Below, one piece after another: positions 45,759 through 56,070 of a DNA stretch of 64,000 nucleotides. The notes beneath the pieces were generated by a model, which was not told the origin of the DNA, ran no database searches, and was given only the letters and a program-made list of their open reading frames with translations. This stretch comes from Desulfobacteraceae bacterium (GTDB lineage Bacteria > Desulfobacterota > Desulfobacteria > Desulfobacterales > Desulfobacteraceae): the NCBI GenBank assembly GCA_016744295.1, contig JADGEQ010000002.1, positions 62,001 to 126,000 of the forward strand. Reading direction: 5' to 3'. The position numbers and the translations under genes are program-made. Position 1 is the stretch's first letter. Each line of letters begins with the position of its first letter.

Positions 45759-46184
45759 ATGAGTATTACCGTAAAAGGATTGTTGCAGAAGATTAATTTT
45801 GTCGAAGCAGATATGGAATTGCACAAACAGATTATGTTTTCCATTCCATCGGACAATAAGGCAGAGATTGAAAAGGCTGTGAATACCATTGCAGCTCTCA
45901 AAAAACAGATCAGCGAGTTGAGAGATCAAATCAAAGAGATTGATGAAGAGGAATACAATAAGATCATTGCCATTGAACAGGCGGCTGAGCGATTTCGCAA
46001 GATCTCAGAGAGTAAAAAATTTGTCCAGGTCAATACTCTGAATGAGGAACGCCAGTGTTTTATCACCTTTAATGATGGCACACGGCAAGATTGCCTGGTG
46101 GCGGCCAAAGAGGAGAACGGTAATTGGACGGTTCTGACCATTGATGGGGAAACAAAGGAATACCCCGGCGGTTTGATTCAATAG
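45759..46184 (+). CDS. Coiled-coil protein of unknown function
   Basis: 141 residues. Positions 28-85 form a coiled coil (KAEIEKAVNTIAALKKQISELRD region), followed by a small beta domain (QVNTLNEERQCFITFNDGTR) and an acidic end. No signal peptide. TAGGCG lies before the ATG. I do not recognise a family; a structural or adaptor role is possible. Confidence 0.65.
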   Translation: MSITVKGLLQKINFVEADMELHKQIMFSIPSDNKAEIEKAVNTIAALKKQISELRDQIKEIDEEEYNKIIAIEQAAERFRKISESKKFVQVNTLNEERQCFITFNDGTRQDCLVAAKEENGNWTVLTIDGETKEYPGGLIQ

Positions 46185-46249
46185 TCTGGCCCGTAAAAGA
46201 AGGGAGCCTATAAAGGCAGAAAAGAAAAAAACAATTAAAGGACCATCCC

Positions 46250-47587
46250 ATGAGAAAAAAGTGTAAATATCCTTGCGGGCCTGGCTTGGCTCTGTTGGCG
46301 GCGAGTATCTTCCTGGTCACAGCCCATGTGACGGCAACCCCTGTCAAAAAATTTGATTTGGACCGGTTTATTGAACCGGACACCTGCGGCGGATGCCATT
46401 GGGAAATCCAGGAGCAATGGACCCATTCCATGCACAACCTTTCCCACAAGGACCCCGTATATAACCGGGTGGCCAAGTTTCTGCGCCGGGGACTTGTTGT
46501 GGCCGGGGAGATTGAGGAAGCTGAGTCCTGCGTCAAATGTCACACCCCGGTGGGGGTGATTACCGGATTTCCTGAAAAACTTTCCGATGATTTGTCCAAA
46601 ACTCCCGAGATTGCCACCCAGGGTATCCAATGCGACTATTGCCATTCCGCCGTGGACACCACCCGGATGTACAACAACGGACTGGTTCTTGCGCCTGGCC
46701 ACGGGGAAGATGACCCCGGTGTGAAACAGGGTCCCTTTGATGATTCTGAACCGGATTTCCACGAAGCCGCCTTTTCAAAACTTCACCAAAGTTCCATGAT
46801 CTGCGGCACCTGTCACAATGTCAAACATGTTGCCTTTGGGACAGATCTTGAAACCACCTATACAGAATGGGAGAACAGCCCCTACAATGACCCGGACCCT
46901 GAAAAACAAGTCACCTGCCAGGGCTGCCACATGTATCAACGGCCCGGTATCCCGGCCACAGGGTCCACGGAGCGGCCGAAAAACCCGGGGACTGCTGCCG
47001 AGGACAGTGTGGAAAGAGACCATATCTTTACCCATTATTTTGTGGGGGCCAATACAGGGGTGACCGGTGCCCGAGACAAACAAAAAATGGCCGAGGAGCG
47101 ACTCCAAAATGCTGCCCAGATTTCCCTTAACACCCAACAGCTGGCCAAAAAACAATTGGATGTGATGGTGTTAAATTCCGGTGCCGGCCATTCAATTCCC
47201 ACGGGGGTGGGGGACTTAAGACAGGTATGGCTTGAAATCAGTATCCGGGATGCACATCAGAAGCTTGTGTTCCAATCGGGTTTTCTGGATGCAAAAAAAG
47301 AATTATCCGATGATACCATCATCTTCAGGACTGTCCTCGGGGACGGGAGTGGCAATCGGGTGGTGAATCTGGCAAAGGCAAAGCAGGTTCTTTCCGATAC
47401 CAGAATCCCTGCCAAACAGAAGGTGACCCAAACCATTGCCCTTGATTTCATACCCGAAAAAGGATCTGTGATAGTTGCTAGGCTTTTGTACCGGGGGATG
47501 CCCCAGAAAATTTTAAATATGATTCCGGGAGACCCCATTTCCCCCTTACCCGTGGTGGAAATGGCAAGGGTGTCCCAGACCCTCTAG
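46250..47587 (+). CDS. Exported pentaheme cytochrome c
   Basis: 445 residues with a signal peptide (RKK start, hydrophobic core, cleavage after VTA at about residue 29). Five CxxCH heme sites are seen: CGGCH, CVKCH, CDYCH, CGTCH and CQGCH, all in the first 235 residues. The last 180 residues carry no heme and look beta-rich, with GHSIPTGVGDLRQVWLEI, a stretch also seen in octaheme-type and cytochrome c554-like proteins. Periplasmic electron carrier or oxidoreductase; the partner is unknown because no quinol dehydrogenase lies nearby. It ends at a strong terminator. Confidence 0.88.
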   Translation: MRKKCKYPCGPGLALLAASIFLVTAHVTATPVKKFDLDRFIEPDTCGGCHWEIQEQWTHSMHNLSHKDPVYNRVAKFLRRGLVVAGEIEEAESCVKCHTPVGVITGFPEKLSDDLSKTPEIATQGIQCDYCHSAVDTTRMYNNGLVLAPGHGEDDPGVKQGPFDDSEPDFHEAAFSKLHQSSMICGTCHNVKHVAFGTDLETTYTEWENSPYNDPDPEKQVTCQGCHMYQRPGIPATGSTERPKNPGTAAEDSVERDHIFTHYFVGANTGVTGARDKQKMAEERLQNAAQISLNTQQLAKKQLDVMVLNSGAGHSIPTGVGDLRQVWLEISIRDAHQKLVFQSGFLDAKKELSDDTIIFRTVLGDGSGNRVVNLAKAKQVLSDTRIPAKQKVTQTIALDFIPEKGSVIVARLLYRGMPQKILNMIPGDPISPLPVVEMARVSQTL

Positions 47588-47606
47588 CGGTTACATTTTT
47601 TGTAAT

Positions 47607-47642
47607 AAAAAAGGGATGCAGCGTGGCTGCATCCCTTTTTTT
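47607..47642 (+). terminator. Rho-independent terminator after the pentaheme cytochrome
   Basis: AAGGGATGCAGC pairs with GCTGCATCCCTT around a short loop, followed by T residues; A-rich on the 5' side, so it may also serve the convergent ferritin-like gene. Confidence 0.92.
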
Positions 47643-47702
47643 GGGGGGGGTATTCGTGCACTTGCTTGTTCGTGTACCTGCTTATCAGGATCTGTTTATG
47701 GT

Positions 47703-48206
47703 TTAAAAGGGCCAGAAACTATTATCTTCCCAAATTCTTGCCATGAGTGATTCCTGGATGTCCACCAGTTTTTTAAGGTGGGTTGTTTCCCAGGTCGACA
47801 GCCAATGGTACATTTTTTTTTCTTCCGGGTCTGTGGCTTCTTCGGCCCTTTGGGCATACAATTTGACTGCTTTTTCTTCAAATCCGATGGCTGCGGTGAT
47901 GGCTGTTGATTCAAACCCGGCAGCATTGATATTGTTTTTTACAGCATCGCTAAGAATATCCGGAGCTGTCACAGCGCTGGCATCATTTTCAAATCCACCG
48001 GCCATGAATTTACCGCTGCTCATATAGGCTTTGAATTGTTTTTCAAGAATATCCATGTGTTCCTGTTCGTCCTCAACAAGAGACTGGAAGAATTCTTTTA
48101 CCTCATTGTTTTCGGCATGGGCCTTGGCTGTTTCGTAGAGGTGTTTACCCTGGCGTTCCATGAGAAAGGCACTTTTTAATATATTCAGGGTGTTTGATTT
48201 GTCCAT
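47703..48206 (-). CDS. Ferritin-like / rubrerythrin-type diiron protein
   Basis: 167 residues forming a four-helix bundle. Metal ligands are visible in ERQGKHLYE (helix 1), EDEQEHMDIL (helix 2, ExxH), GFEEKAVKLY (helix 3) and WETTHLKKL (helix 4). This is the rubrerythrin/ferritin-like pattern without the C-terminal rubredoxin domain. Such proteins handle peroxide or iron in anaerobes. GGAG precedes the ATG. It is convergent with the cytochrome gene. Confidence 0.85.
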   Translation of the reverse strand: MDKSNTLNILKSAFLMERQGKHLYETAKAHAENNEVKEFFQSLVEDEQEHMDILEKQFKAYMSSGKFMAGGFENDASAVTAPDILSDAVKNNINAAGFESTAITAAIGFEEKAVKLYAQRAEEATDPEEKKMYHWLSTWETTHLKKLVDIQESLMARIWEDNSFWPF

Positions 48207-48394
48207 GTTAGATCTCCTGTATTTGGGTTGAGAGGGGAAAACTGGAAAAAGAGTACATCATGTTGGGTCGAATTTCAAGCAGACCTGCAGAGAAGATTAA
48301 AAAAATATTCTTGGTATTTTAGCCATTTCAAGATAATAAGAACCTTTTGTTGTGTACTCATAAATTAACCTGTTTGGGAAGATAAGAATTTATA

Positions 48395-48955
48395 ATGGGA
48401 ACCATTGATATTATCGTTATCGCAGTGGGCCTTGCAATGGATGCTGCTGCCGTTTCCCTGGCTGCTGCCGCCTCGGGGTTTGCAAAAGACGGCCGTGCTG
48501 TTTTTCGACTGGCATTCCACTTTGGCCTGTTCCAGTTTATCATGCCGGTGATCGGGTGGTTTCTGGGGGTCGGATTTGTCTCCTATCTCAAGGCCTTTGA
48601 TCATTGGATTGCCTTTGGCCTGCTCTTGTTTGTGGGGGGGCGTATGATCCTTTCCGGAATGGACAGTTCGGAAGAGACCATTAAAAAAGATCCTTCCCGG
48701 GGAATGACCATGGTGATGCTCAGTATTGCCACCAGCATTGATGCCCTGGCCATTGGTTTAAGCCTTGCTATGCTGGATGTCAATATCTGGTATCCAAGTG
48801 TGATGATCGGAATTATTACCGCAGGAATGTCCCTTTTGGCCATTGGTATTGGAAAACGGTTGGGGATTTTGTTTGGCAAACGAATGGAAATGGTGGGCGG
48901 GATGATTCTGATTTTCATCGGGTCAAGAATAATTTTTCTTGAATATTTTGTATGA
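48395..48955 (+). CDS. mntP: Manganese efflux pump MntP
   Basis: 186 residues with six membrane helices and the two family repeats, each with conserved acidic residues: IAVGLAMDAAAVSLA at the start and IATSIDALAIGLSLA at about 110. Exports Mn2+ from the cytoplasm. The upstream 190 bases were checked for the yybP-ykoY manganese riboswitch that often precedes mntP; its conserved loop motifs are not visible. Confidence 0.92.
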   Translation: MGTIDIIVIAVGLAMDAAAVSLAAAASGFAKDGRAVFRLAFHFGLFQFIMPVIGWFLGVGFVSYLKAFDHWIAFGLLLFVGGRMILSGMDSSEETIKKDPSRGMTMVMLSIATSIDALAIGLSLAMLDVNIWYPSVMIGIITAGMSLLAIGIGKRLGILFGKRMEMVGGMILIFIGSRIIFLEYFV

Positions 48956-49001
48956 TCCTAAAGTTCCTTGAAACAACTAACCTTAAAGACAAAGAGGCCA
49001 C

Positions 49002-49889
49002 ATGTTAACCCCTGAACTCCCCTTTTTAAATGATCCCGAGGGAGTATCCCTTCCCCCTGGGCTGCCCCGGGTAATTGATGCCCATGTTCATATATTTCCG
49101 GACAAGATATTTTCCGCTGTCAGAAATTGGTTTGATGCCCATGCTTGGAAGATCCGCTACCGGGACACCAGTGCTGATCTGATTTCTTTTCTTTTGAATC
49201 GGGGGGTGAGCCATGTGGTGGCCTTGCAATATGCCCATAAACCAGGGATTGCAAGGTCTTTGAACCAATATATGAGTGAAATTTGTCAGAGGTTTGACGG
49301 CCGGGTCCTGGGCATGGCAACGGTATTTCCCGGAGAAAAAGATGGGGAAAAAATTTTGGAAGAAGCATTTGATGCAGGCCTTTGTGGGGTAAAGCTCCAT
49401 GCCCATGTCCAGTGCTTTGACATGAATCAGCCGGATATGATTCCCCTCTATGAAGTTTGTGCCCGGGAAAACAAGCCCATGATCATGCATGTGGGCCAGG
49501 AACCCAAAAGCGACCACTATCTTTGTGATCCCTATGAAATCTGCCGGGCAGAAAAACTTGAAACAGTTTTAAAAGATTTCCCTGCCCTTAAAATTTGTGT
49601 TCCCCACCTGGGGTTCGAAGAGATCATTCCCTACAGGAGTCTGATTGAAAAATATGACAACCTCTGGCTGGATACGGCCATGGTACTGACGGATTATTTT
49701 CCCAGGGGAAACCGGGTGTCCCTTGACACCTATCGCATGGACAGAATCATGTACGGGTCGGATTTTCCCAATATTCCCTATGCCTGGGATCGGGAGCTAT
49801 TGTGGTTGAAGAACTCGTCCCTGTCCGGTTCGGATCTTGATCACCTGCTGTACAAAAATGCCCGGGTATTTTTTGATCTGAGGCTCTGA
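49002..49889 (+). CDS. Amidohydrolase family 2 protein
   Basis: 295 residues, metal-dependent hydrolase or decarboxylase fold: DAHVHIFP (HxH) at about 27, KLHAHVQ, IMHVG, VPHLGFEE and YGSDFPN with the late Asp. The Amidohydro_2 group includes aromatic acid decarboxylases and lactonases, so the substrate cannot be told from sequence. It faces the aldo-keto reductase gene with only three bases between stops. Confidence 0.85.
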   Translation: MLTPELPFLNDPEGVSLPPGLPRVIDAHVHIFPDKIFSAVRNWFDAHAWKIRYRDTSADLISFLLNRGVSHVVALQYAHKPGIARSLNQYMSEICQRFDGRVLGMATVFPGEKDGEKILEEAFDAGLCGVKLHAHVQCFDMNQPDMIPLYEVCARENKPMIMHVGQEPKSDHYLCDPYEICRAEKLETVLKDFPALKICVPHLGFEEIIPYRSLIEKYDNLWLDTAMVLTDYFPRGNRVSLDTYRMDRIMYGSDFPNIPYAWDRELLWLKNSSLSGSDLDHLLYKNARVFFDLRL

Positions 49890-49892
49890 TTT

Positions 49893-50876
<984 letters not shown>

Positions 50877-50885
50877 TTTAATCCT

Positions 50886-51731
50886 TTAAAATATTTGTTC
50901 CTCGTTGAACCTAAGTTTGCCCTCTTCTGAAAAGATCCGTACCAGATGAAGATGCTTATCATCACTGCCCCAATTTTCATAATACAAAAACATGTTGTCA
51001 TCGTTGGGATGATTGCGGGAGGACAGGGTCCCGCACATAAACTGGGTAAAGGAAGACCCATGATATAGGTCTGTGGTTCGCATCAATTCCAGTTCATGGG
51101 TATGGCCGCAAAAGACATTTTCGATTTTATGCTTGTGTACAAAATCAATAAGAAGAGAAGAATTTCTCAGGGGGCATTCGTCTGTACCCAAAACAGAATA
51201 GTGGGTTAGCAGTAAGGGCAGGTCATGTTCCGTCTGGTCAATTTTTGCTGAAACCGCTTTAAGGACCTCTTGTTCAACATAGCCTTCATCATTGTAAAGT
51301 TCATTGGAATCAATGCTGATAATCAATATTTTTTTCCCGTTGATTAAAATGGGTTTAATAAAATTGATATCGGTAAAATTGTCGCGAACCTTGGTGATTT
51401 CCCGGTTTAAAAAGAGATTTTTCTTGCTGGTTTTCACCATTTCAGGGATGTAGATCACCTCGGGATTGTAAATATATTTCCGGAATAGTTCATGGGAGCG
51501 CATATTTCTTTTGTCATGGTTGCCGATGATGGAGATGACATGCTTGCACTTGATGGCTTTTAAAAAACGGCCCGCTTTGGCATACTCATCTTCCAAACCA
51601 TCGGTTGTGCTGTCTCCGGTATTGATAACAATATCGGCCTTAAATGAATTGATCTTTTTGAGCAGAACCTTATCATTTCCCTCCCAATGCCGGGGGCCGA
51701 AATGCAAGTCCGAGATTTGTAAGATATTCAT
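50886..51731 (-). CDS. Metallophosphoesterase
   Basis: 281 residues of the calcineurin-like fold with all motifs: SDLHFG, NTGDSTTDG, GNHDKR, THYSVLG and CGHTHELE. The start at 51731 follows AAGGAG; the open frame runs 46 codons further up into the control region of the neighbouring activator gene without support. It probably acts on a nucleotide or phosphodiester in the cytoplasm, as no signal peptide is present. Confidence 0.88.
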   Translation of the reverse strand: MNILQISDLHFGPRHWEGNDKVLLKKINSFKADIVINTGDSTTDGLEDEYAKAGRFLKAIKCKHVISIIGNHDKRNMRSHELFRKYIYNPEVIYIPEMVKTSKKNLFLNREITKVRDNFTDINFIKPILINGKKILIISIDSNELYNDEGYVEQEVLKAVSAKIDQTEHDLPLLLTHYSVLGTDECPLRNSSLLIDFVHKHKIENVFCGHTHELELMRTTDLYHGSSFTQFMCGTLSSRNHPNDDNMFLYYENWGSDDKHLHLVRIFSEEGKLRFNEEQIF

Positions 51732-51883
51732 GCAGGACTCCTTGTTACTATAAACACTGATATCAACCTCTGGCCAAACTTTGTGCTTTTGAGCCAATGT
51801 TGTCAAGGTTAAACATGGGGAACCCATCAGGAGGTTTTCCAAACTTCCTTTGACAAAAACCAAGGTCATCTCTATTATCGGGC

Positions 51884-53368
51884 ATGATAGAAAACACCTT
51901 CTTAGATATTTTTAATAACATTCTGGGGTCAGTTCGTGAGCCCCTGGTGGTGCTTGATGCCGATTTAAAAGTTGTAAAAGCCAATCATTCTTTTTACAAA
52001 ACCTTTGATGTCACGCCCGATGAAACCGAAGGAATATTAATTTATCATCTTGGAAATCGGCAATGGAATATCCCCAAGCTTCGTGAATTGCTTGAAGATA
52101 TCCTTCCACAAAACGCCATATTGAATGATTTTGAAGTGGAACACACCTTTGAAACCATTGGACCCAAAATTATGCATCTGAATGCCAGACAAATCTTTGG
52201 GGAGAAAAATCATGCACAATTGGTTTTGCTGGCCATTGAGGATGTGACGGAACGTGAGTTTTACAAAAGAAATCTTGAGGATATTGTTGAAAAACGAACC
52301 GCCCAACTTATTTTGGCAAGGGAAACGGCGGAAAAAAGAAAGCAAACAGCGGAAAAAGCCCTCAATAGAATAAAAAAGCTAAAAAAGCAACTGGACGCGG
52401 AAAGGGCATATCTTAAAAAGGAAATTGAACTGGAACATAACCATGAGAACATAATCGGTCAAAGTGACGCCCTTGAATATGTGCTCTATAAAGTTGAACA
52501 AATTGCCGGCAGTAATACTACAGTTTTGGTTCTTGGGGAGACTGGAACCGGGAAAGAACTGGTTGCCAGGGCCATACATGGGGATAGCAAGCGAAAAAAA
52601 CGGGCACTGGTAAAGGTAAATTGTGCTGCATTGCCACCAAATTTGATCGAAAGCGAGTTATTTGGTCATGAGAAAGGGGCCTTCACCGGGTCCCATTCTA
52701 AACATTTGGGGAGATTTGAGGTTGCCAACGGCGCCACCCTTTTTCTGGATGAAATAGGGGAGCTTCCACTGGAGTTACAATCCAAACTGCTCCGGGTGAT
52801 ACAGGATGGGGAATTTGAGCGCTTGGGAAGTTCCCGCACCATCAAAGTTGATGCACGGATTATTGCCGCCACAAATCGCAATCTGGAAGAAGAGGTTCGC
52901 AAGGGCCGTTTCCGTGACGATCTCTGGTACCGGTTAAATGTTTTTCCCATTACCATGCCCCCCCTCCGGGACCGGTCAGAAGATATACCCGCTCTTGTGG
53001 ATTTTTATGTCAAAAAAATATCCAAGCGGCTGGGCAAACGTATTGAAATCGTTCCAACCGGTGTCATAAATTCCTTACAAAACTATCACTGGCCGGGCAA
53101 TATCCGGGAATTGGAAAATGTTCTTGAACGGGGGGTGATTAACTCATCCGGCCCCAAGCTGCACCTGGCGGATAAACTGAAAAAGCCCTTGGAAAAATCC
53201 TGGAAAAATCAAAAAACCCTGGAAATGGTTGAGCGTGATTACATTGTCCATACCCTTGAGCTTACCGATTGGAAAGTTGGTGGGAAAGACAGTGCCGCCC
53301 AGGTTCTTGGGCTCAATCGCAGCACATTGCGCGCCCGTATGCGCAAACTGGATATTCAAAAACCCTAA
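51884..53368 (+). CDS. PAS-containing sigma-54 dependent activator
   Basis: 494 residues. In order: a PAS domain (about 10-120), a long coiled coil (130-190), an AAA+ domain with GETGTGKE and TLFLDEIGE, GAFTGS in the sigma-54 contact loop instead of GAFTGA, AATNRN, WPGNIREL, and a C-terminal Fis-type helix-turn-helix (STLRARMRKLDI). There is no receiver, so the PAS domain probably senses a ligand or redox state directly. A terminator separates it from the next gene, which has a -24/-12 promoter; that cluster is its likely target. Confidence 0.9.
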   Translation: MIENTFLDIFNNILGSVREPLVVLDADLKVVKANHSFYKTFDVTPDETEGILIYHLGNRQWNIPKLRELLEDILPQNAILNDFEVEHTFETIGPKIMHLNARQIFGEKNHAQLVLLAIEDVTEREFYKRNLEDIVEKRTAQLILARETAEKRKQTAEKALNRIKKLKKQLDAERAYLKKEIELEHNHENIIGQSDALEYVLYKVEQIAGSNTTVLVLGETGTGKELVARAIHGDSKRKKRALVKVNCAALPPNLIESELFGHEKGAFTGSHSKHLGRFEVANGATLFLDEIGELPLELQSKLLRVIQDGEFERLGSSRTIKVDARIIAATNRNLEEEVRKGRFRDDLWYRLNVFPITMPPLRDRSEDIPALVDFYVKKISKRLGKRIEIVPTGVINSLQNYHWPGNIRELENVLERGVINSSGPKLHLADKLKKPLEKSWKNQKTLEMVERDYIVHTLELTDWKVGGKDSAAQVLGLNRSTLRARMRKLDIQKP

Positions 53369-53458
53369 CCCTTCTCTTTCCATCTGACAATTGAATGGCT
53401 TGAAAACATAAATCAGATGATTCTTAACAAGATGTAACTGTTTTTGCGGTGTGCCAAC

Positions 53459-53500
53459 AAAAAGGTCACATATGCCCGAAGGGTCATATGTGACCTTTTT
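53459..53500 (+). terminator. Bidirectional rho-independent terminator
   Basis: AAAAAGGTCACATATG (53459-53474) pairs perfectly with CATATGTGACCTTTTT (53485-53500), with a 10-base loop. It isolates the activator gene from the sigma-54 promoter 97 bases further. Confidence 0.92.
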
Positions 53501-53596
53501 GTCTTGAGGGTGTATACTCATTCTGAACCTCTTGTTTGGTTCGATTGTGTATATAAATCAATACTATGGGGGGTGGCGTTCTCTGCTTTAGGAAGC

Positions 53597-53612
53597 TGGC
53601 ACAAAGATTGCT
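53597..53612 (+). promoter_or_regulatory. Sigma-54 (-24/-12) promoter of the lipid-headgroup-like cluster
   Basis: TGGCACA-AAGA-TTGCT, matching the consensus with exact GG-to-GC spacing. Transcription would start near 53623, some 115 bases before the ABM gene. An imperfect GAACC-GGTTC repeat (53525-53542) upstream could be an activator site. It differs in one base from the promoter at 59630. Confidence 0.82.
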
Positions 53613-53659
53613 CTAAGTTATATGAATTGTATAAATTATATAATTTTTACACCGAAACA

Positions 53660-53740
53660 ATGCAGGCGGAACGAGCCGGGTTTGAAATCATCGATTCATC
53701 AAAACCGTTTGGCATTAAACAAAGAGGTGGCAGCAAATGA
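53660..53740 (+). CDS. Possible 26-residue leader peptide
   Basis: ATG at 53660, about 37 bases after the predicted sigma-54 start, opens a frame ending in a TGA that overlaps the ATG of the next gene (ATGA). The product (MQAERAGFEIIDSSKPFGIK and six more residues) is hydrophilic and not recognised. No ribosome site is visible, so it may be chance. Confidence 0.25.
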   Translation: MQAERAGFEIIDSSKPFGIKQRGGSK

Positions 53741-54066
53741 TTATTGTCAGAATTATTCTGACCGTACTTCCGGAAAAACAACTGGAGGTTCGGCAAACGC
53801 TTCTGGCGCTGGTTGTGTCAGGGGGTAAAGAACCCGGTTGCCTGGACTACTCTGTCTTTTGTAATATTCAGGACAAGAATAACTTTTGTTTGCACCAAAA
53901 ATGGAAAACCCGGGAAGACCTGGATCAGCATATTCGGTCCCATCGGTTCGGTGTTCTGTTGGGAACCAAAACGCTTTTATCCAAACCTCCCAGCATCCAG
54001 ATTCACACGGTTTCCCAAACCCAGGGAATGGAGGCCATCCATGCGGTTCGAAATAAAAATGGCTAA
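53737..54066 (+). CDS. ABM (antibiotic biosynthesis monooxygenase-like) domain protein
   Basis: 109 residues with the dimeric alpha/beta-barrel ABM fold: IIVRIILTVLPEKQLEVRQ at the start, GCLDYSVF and FCLHQKWKTREDLDQHIRS in the middle. Such proteins act as small monooxygenases, heme-handling proteins or sensors of quinones; in an anaerobe oxygen-dependent catalysis is unlikely. GAGG precedes the ATG. It is first in a cluster with a cytidylyltransferase 57 bases downstream. Confidence 0.8.
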   Translation: MIIVRIILTVLPEKQLEVRQTLLALVVSGGKEPGCLDYSVFCNIQDKNNFCLHQKWKTREDLDQHIRSHRFGVLLGTKTLLSKPPSIQIHTVSQTQGMEAIHAVRNKNG

Positions 54067-54123
54067 AATTTTACTGACCTGGATTGGAGGCTGTCACCAT
54101 AAACCCATAATAAAGGAAATCCT

Positions 54124-54963
54124 ATGCAATTAAAAAAAGCCAATGTTACCCACAAAAGAATTACCACTGCCCTGCTTCTGGCGGCCGGCACCGGAAGCCG
54201 GTTGCTCCCCCTGACAAAAAAGTCACCCAAATGCCTCACCATGGTCAATGAAATTTCCATACTGGAACGATTGATCAACAGCCTGAATCAACATGGTTTC
54301 AAACGTTTGGTAGTGGTTACCGGCCATTTGGAAGACTGTATCCGAAATTATCTGGAAACCAGGGCCGGCAATGTAAAAATCGAGTATGTTTTCAGCCCCC
54401 TATACAAAACAACCAATAATATTTATTCTCTGTGGATGGCACGGAAAGTGATTAACGAACCGTTTTTGCTCATCGAAAGCGATCTTGTTTTTGACCCCTC
54501 TTTGTTGGAGGATATGCTGTATCCCGACAGGATTGCCATTGCCCGCATGCAGCCCTGGCTGAACGGCTCAACGGTCACCATCAATCAATCCAACCGGGTG
54601 GATGCATTTTACAACACTTCCAAGGGAAAAACCCGGGACCGATATAAAACCGTCAATATTTACAGTCTTTCCCAGGCTTCATGGTATCGGGTGATCCAGG
54701 AGCTGGATCTCTATATTATGGCCGGCAGGGTAAATGACTATTATGAAGCTGTATTCCAGCAGATGGTGGCTGAAGAAAAACTTTCCTTACAAGCCGTCTT
54801 CTTTGACCATAAACCCTGGTATGAAATTGATACAATGGAGGATCTTGCCTCGGCTGAAATGATGTTTCCTTCAAAAATTTGTGACACCTTCCCTCTTTTT
54901 GACATACCCACAGACGGATTTACACGAACAGCTGTGAAAGGAAGACTACATGCCAGATCCTGA
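54124..54963 (+). CDS. LicC-like nucleotidyltransferase (phosphocholine-type cytidylyltransferase)
   Basis: 279 residues. The nucleotide-binding signature LLLAAGTGSRLLPLTKKSPK at about 18-37, the VVVTGHLED stretch, YKTTNNIYSLWMA (typical of phosphocholine cytidylyltransferases such as LicC) and LLIESDLVF with the metal-binding Asp. It likely activates a phosphorylated small alcohol with CTP. It overlaps the aminotransferase gene by 14 bases. The C-terminal KPWYEIDTMEDLASAE is also typical. The substrate is not choline for certain; a phosphono-alcohol or amino-alcohol phosphate is equally possible. Confidence 0.85.
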   Translation: MQLKKANVTHKRITTALLLAAGTGSRLLPLTKKSPKCLTMVNEISILERLINSLNQHGFKRLVVVTGHLEDCIRNYLETRAGNVKIEYVFSPLYKTTNNIYSLWMARKVINEPFLLIESDLVFDPSLLEDMLYPDRIAIARMQPWLNGSTVTINQSNRVDAFYNTSKGKTRDRYKTVNIYSLSQASWYRVIQELDLYIMAGRVNDYYEAVFQQMVAEEKLSLQAVFFDHKPWYEIDTMEDLASAEMMFPSKICDTFPLFDIPTDGFTRTAVKGRLHARS

Positions 54964-56059
54964 ATACCAGAACCAGACCCAAAAATATGAATTTATTTCA
55001 AGCCAGCACGGGGGATACTATCGTCATGATTTCATAGACCATGCCTATCTGTATAACCTTTATTTTCCGCCGGAAGAGGTGTTTGCCTGTTTTAAGAACA
55101 ACTTGCGCGACCTTGTCCTGAACTACCCGGTTGCCCAGGACGTCCTGGCCTCCCTTGTGGGCAAGCTGATCAACCAACGGCCGGACCGTATTGTTGTGGG
55201 TAACGGCGCAGCAGAACTCATCAAAATTGTCTCGGGGCATCTGGCCCGCAAGCTCATTGTCCCGGTGCCTTCTTTTAATGAATATGTGAACGCAGCCCCC
55301 GAGGGAAGGGTGGTTGAATTTCCCCTTGAGTTCCCCTCCTTTGAGCTGGATGTGGATAAATTTGCCGATCAGGCCATTGCTTCCAAGGCCGATGTTGCGG
55401 TGGTGGTAACACCCAACAACCCGACCTCAATGGCCGTATCCAAACCGGATTTAATACGCCTGGCAAAAAAATTGGCTGTTTACGGCTGTCTTTTGATCAT
55501 TGATGAATCCTTTGTTGATTTTGTTGAGGACAGGGATCAGGCCACCATGGAAGATGAAATTGACCGATATCCCAACATTGTTATCTTTAAAAGCATGAGC
55601 AAGGCATATGGCATCTGCGGGATTCGAATCGGCTATCTGCTGACCGCCAATCTAGAATTTGCCCAGGCTGTCCGTGATGGGGTTCATATATGGAACATCA
55701 ATGGATTTGCCGAGGAGTTCTTAAGAATTCTGCCCGATTTCAGGGATGAGTTCATTAAAAGCTGCAACCAGGTGAAACAAGACCGTGACAAATTGTATCA
55801 AGATTTGAAACCTTTTTTTAAAGCTGATATTTATCGGCCCGACGCCAATTATATTTTTTGCCGTCTGCCCGATGAAGGTTTGAGTGCGCCGGAATTGACC
55901 CGAAAATTATTTGTTGAACACAACATGTACATCAAACATTGTCAGGGAAAAACCATGCCCGATGCGGACCGCTATGTTCGGATCGCCTCCCGCACCACAA
56001 CAGAAAATGCCAACCTCAGGGATGCAATAACATCACTCCTGGGGTTCAAAAATAAATAA
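54950..56059 (+). CDS. HisC-like PLP aminotransferase
   Basis: 369 residues, fold type I aminotransferase of the histidinol-phosphate/threonine-phosphate group: VGNGAAELI, VVVTPNNPTSMAV, IIDESFVDF and the PLP Lys in FKSMSKAYGICGIRIGYL. HisC makes a 2-amino-alcohol phosphate from an acetol phosphate, and relatives act on similar phosphorylated ketones. The gene overlaps the cytidylyltransferase gene and is followed after 11 bases by a CDP-alcohol phosphatidyltransferase, which is not a histidine-biosynthesis context. Confidence 0.85.
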   Translation: MPDPEYQNQTQKYEFISSQHGGYYRHDFIDHAYLYNLYFPPEEVFACFKNNLRDLVLNYPVAQDVLASLVGKLINQRPDRIVVGNGAAELIKIVSGHLARKLIVPVPSFNEYVNAAPEGRVVEFPLEFPSFELDVDKFADQAIASKADVAVVVTPNNPTSMAVSKPDLIRLAKKLAVYGCLLIIDESFVDFVEDRDQATMEDEIDRYPNIVIFKSMSKAYGICGIRIGYLLTANLEFAQAVRDGVHIWNINGFAEEFLRILPDFRDEFIKSCNQVKQDRDKLYQDLKPFFKADIYRPDANYIFCRLPDEGLSAPELTRKLFVEHNMYIKHCQGKTMPDADRYVRIASRTTTENANLRDAITSLLGFKNK

Positions 56060-56070
56060 TTAAGGAAACT

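Noticed and set aside
48207..48394. Manganese (yybP-ykoY) riboswitch before mntP
   Set aside because: Expected by context, but the conserved loop sequences are not present.
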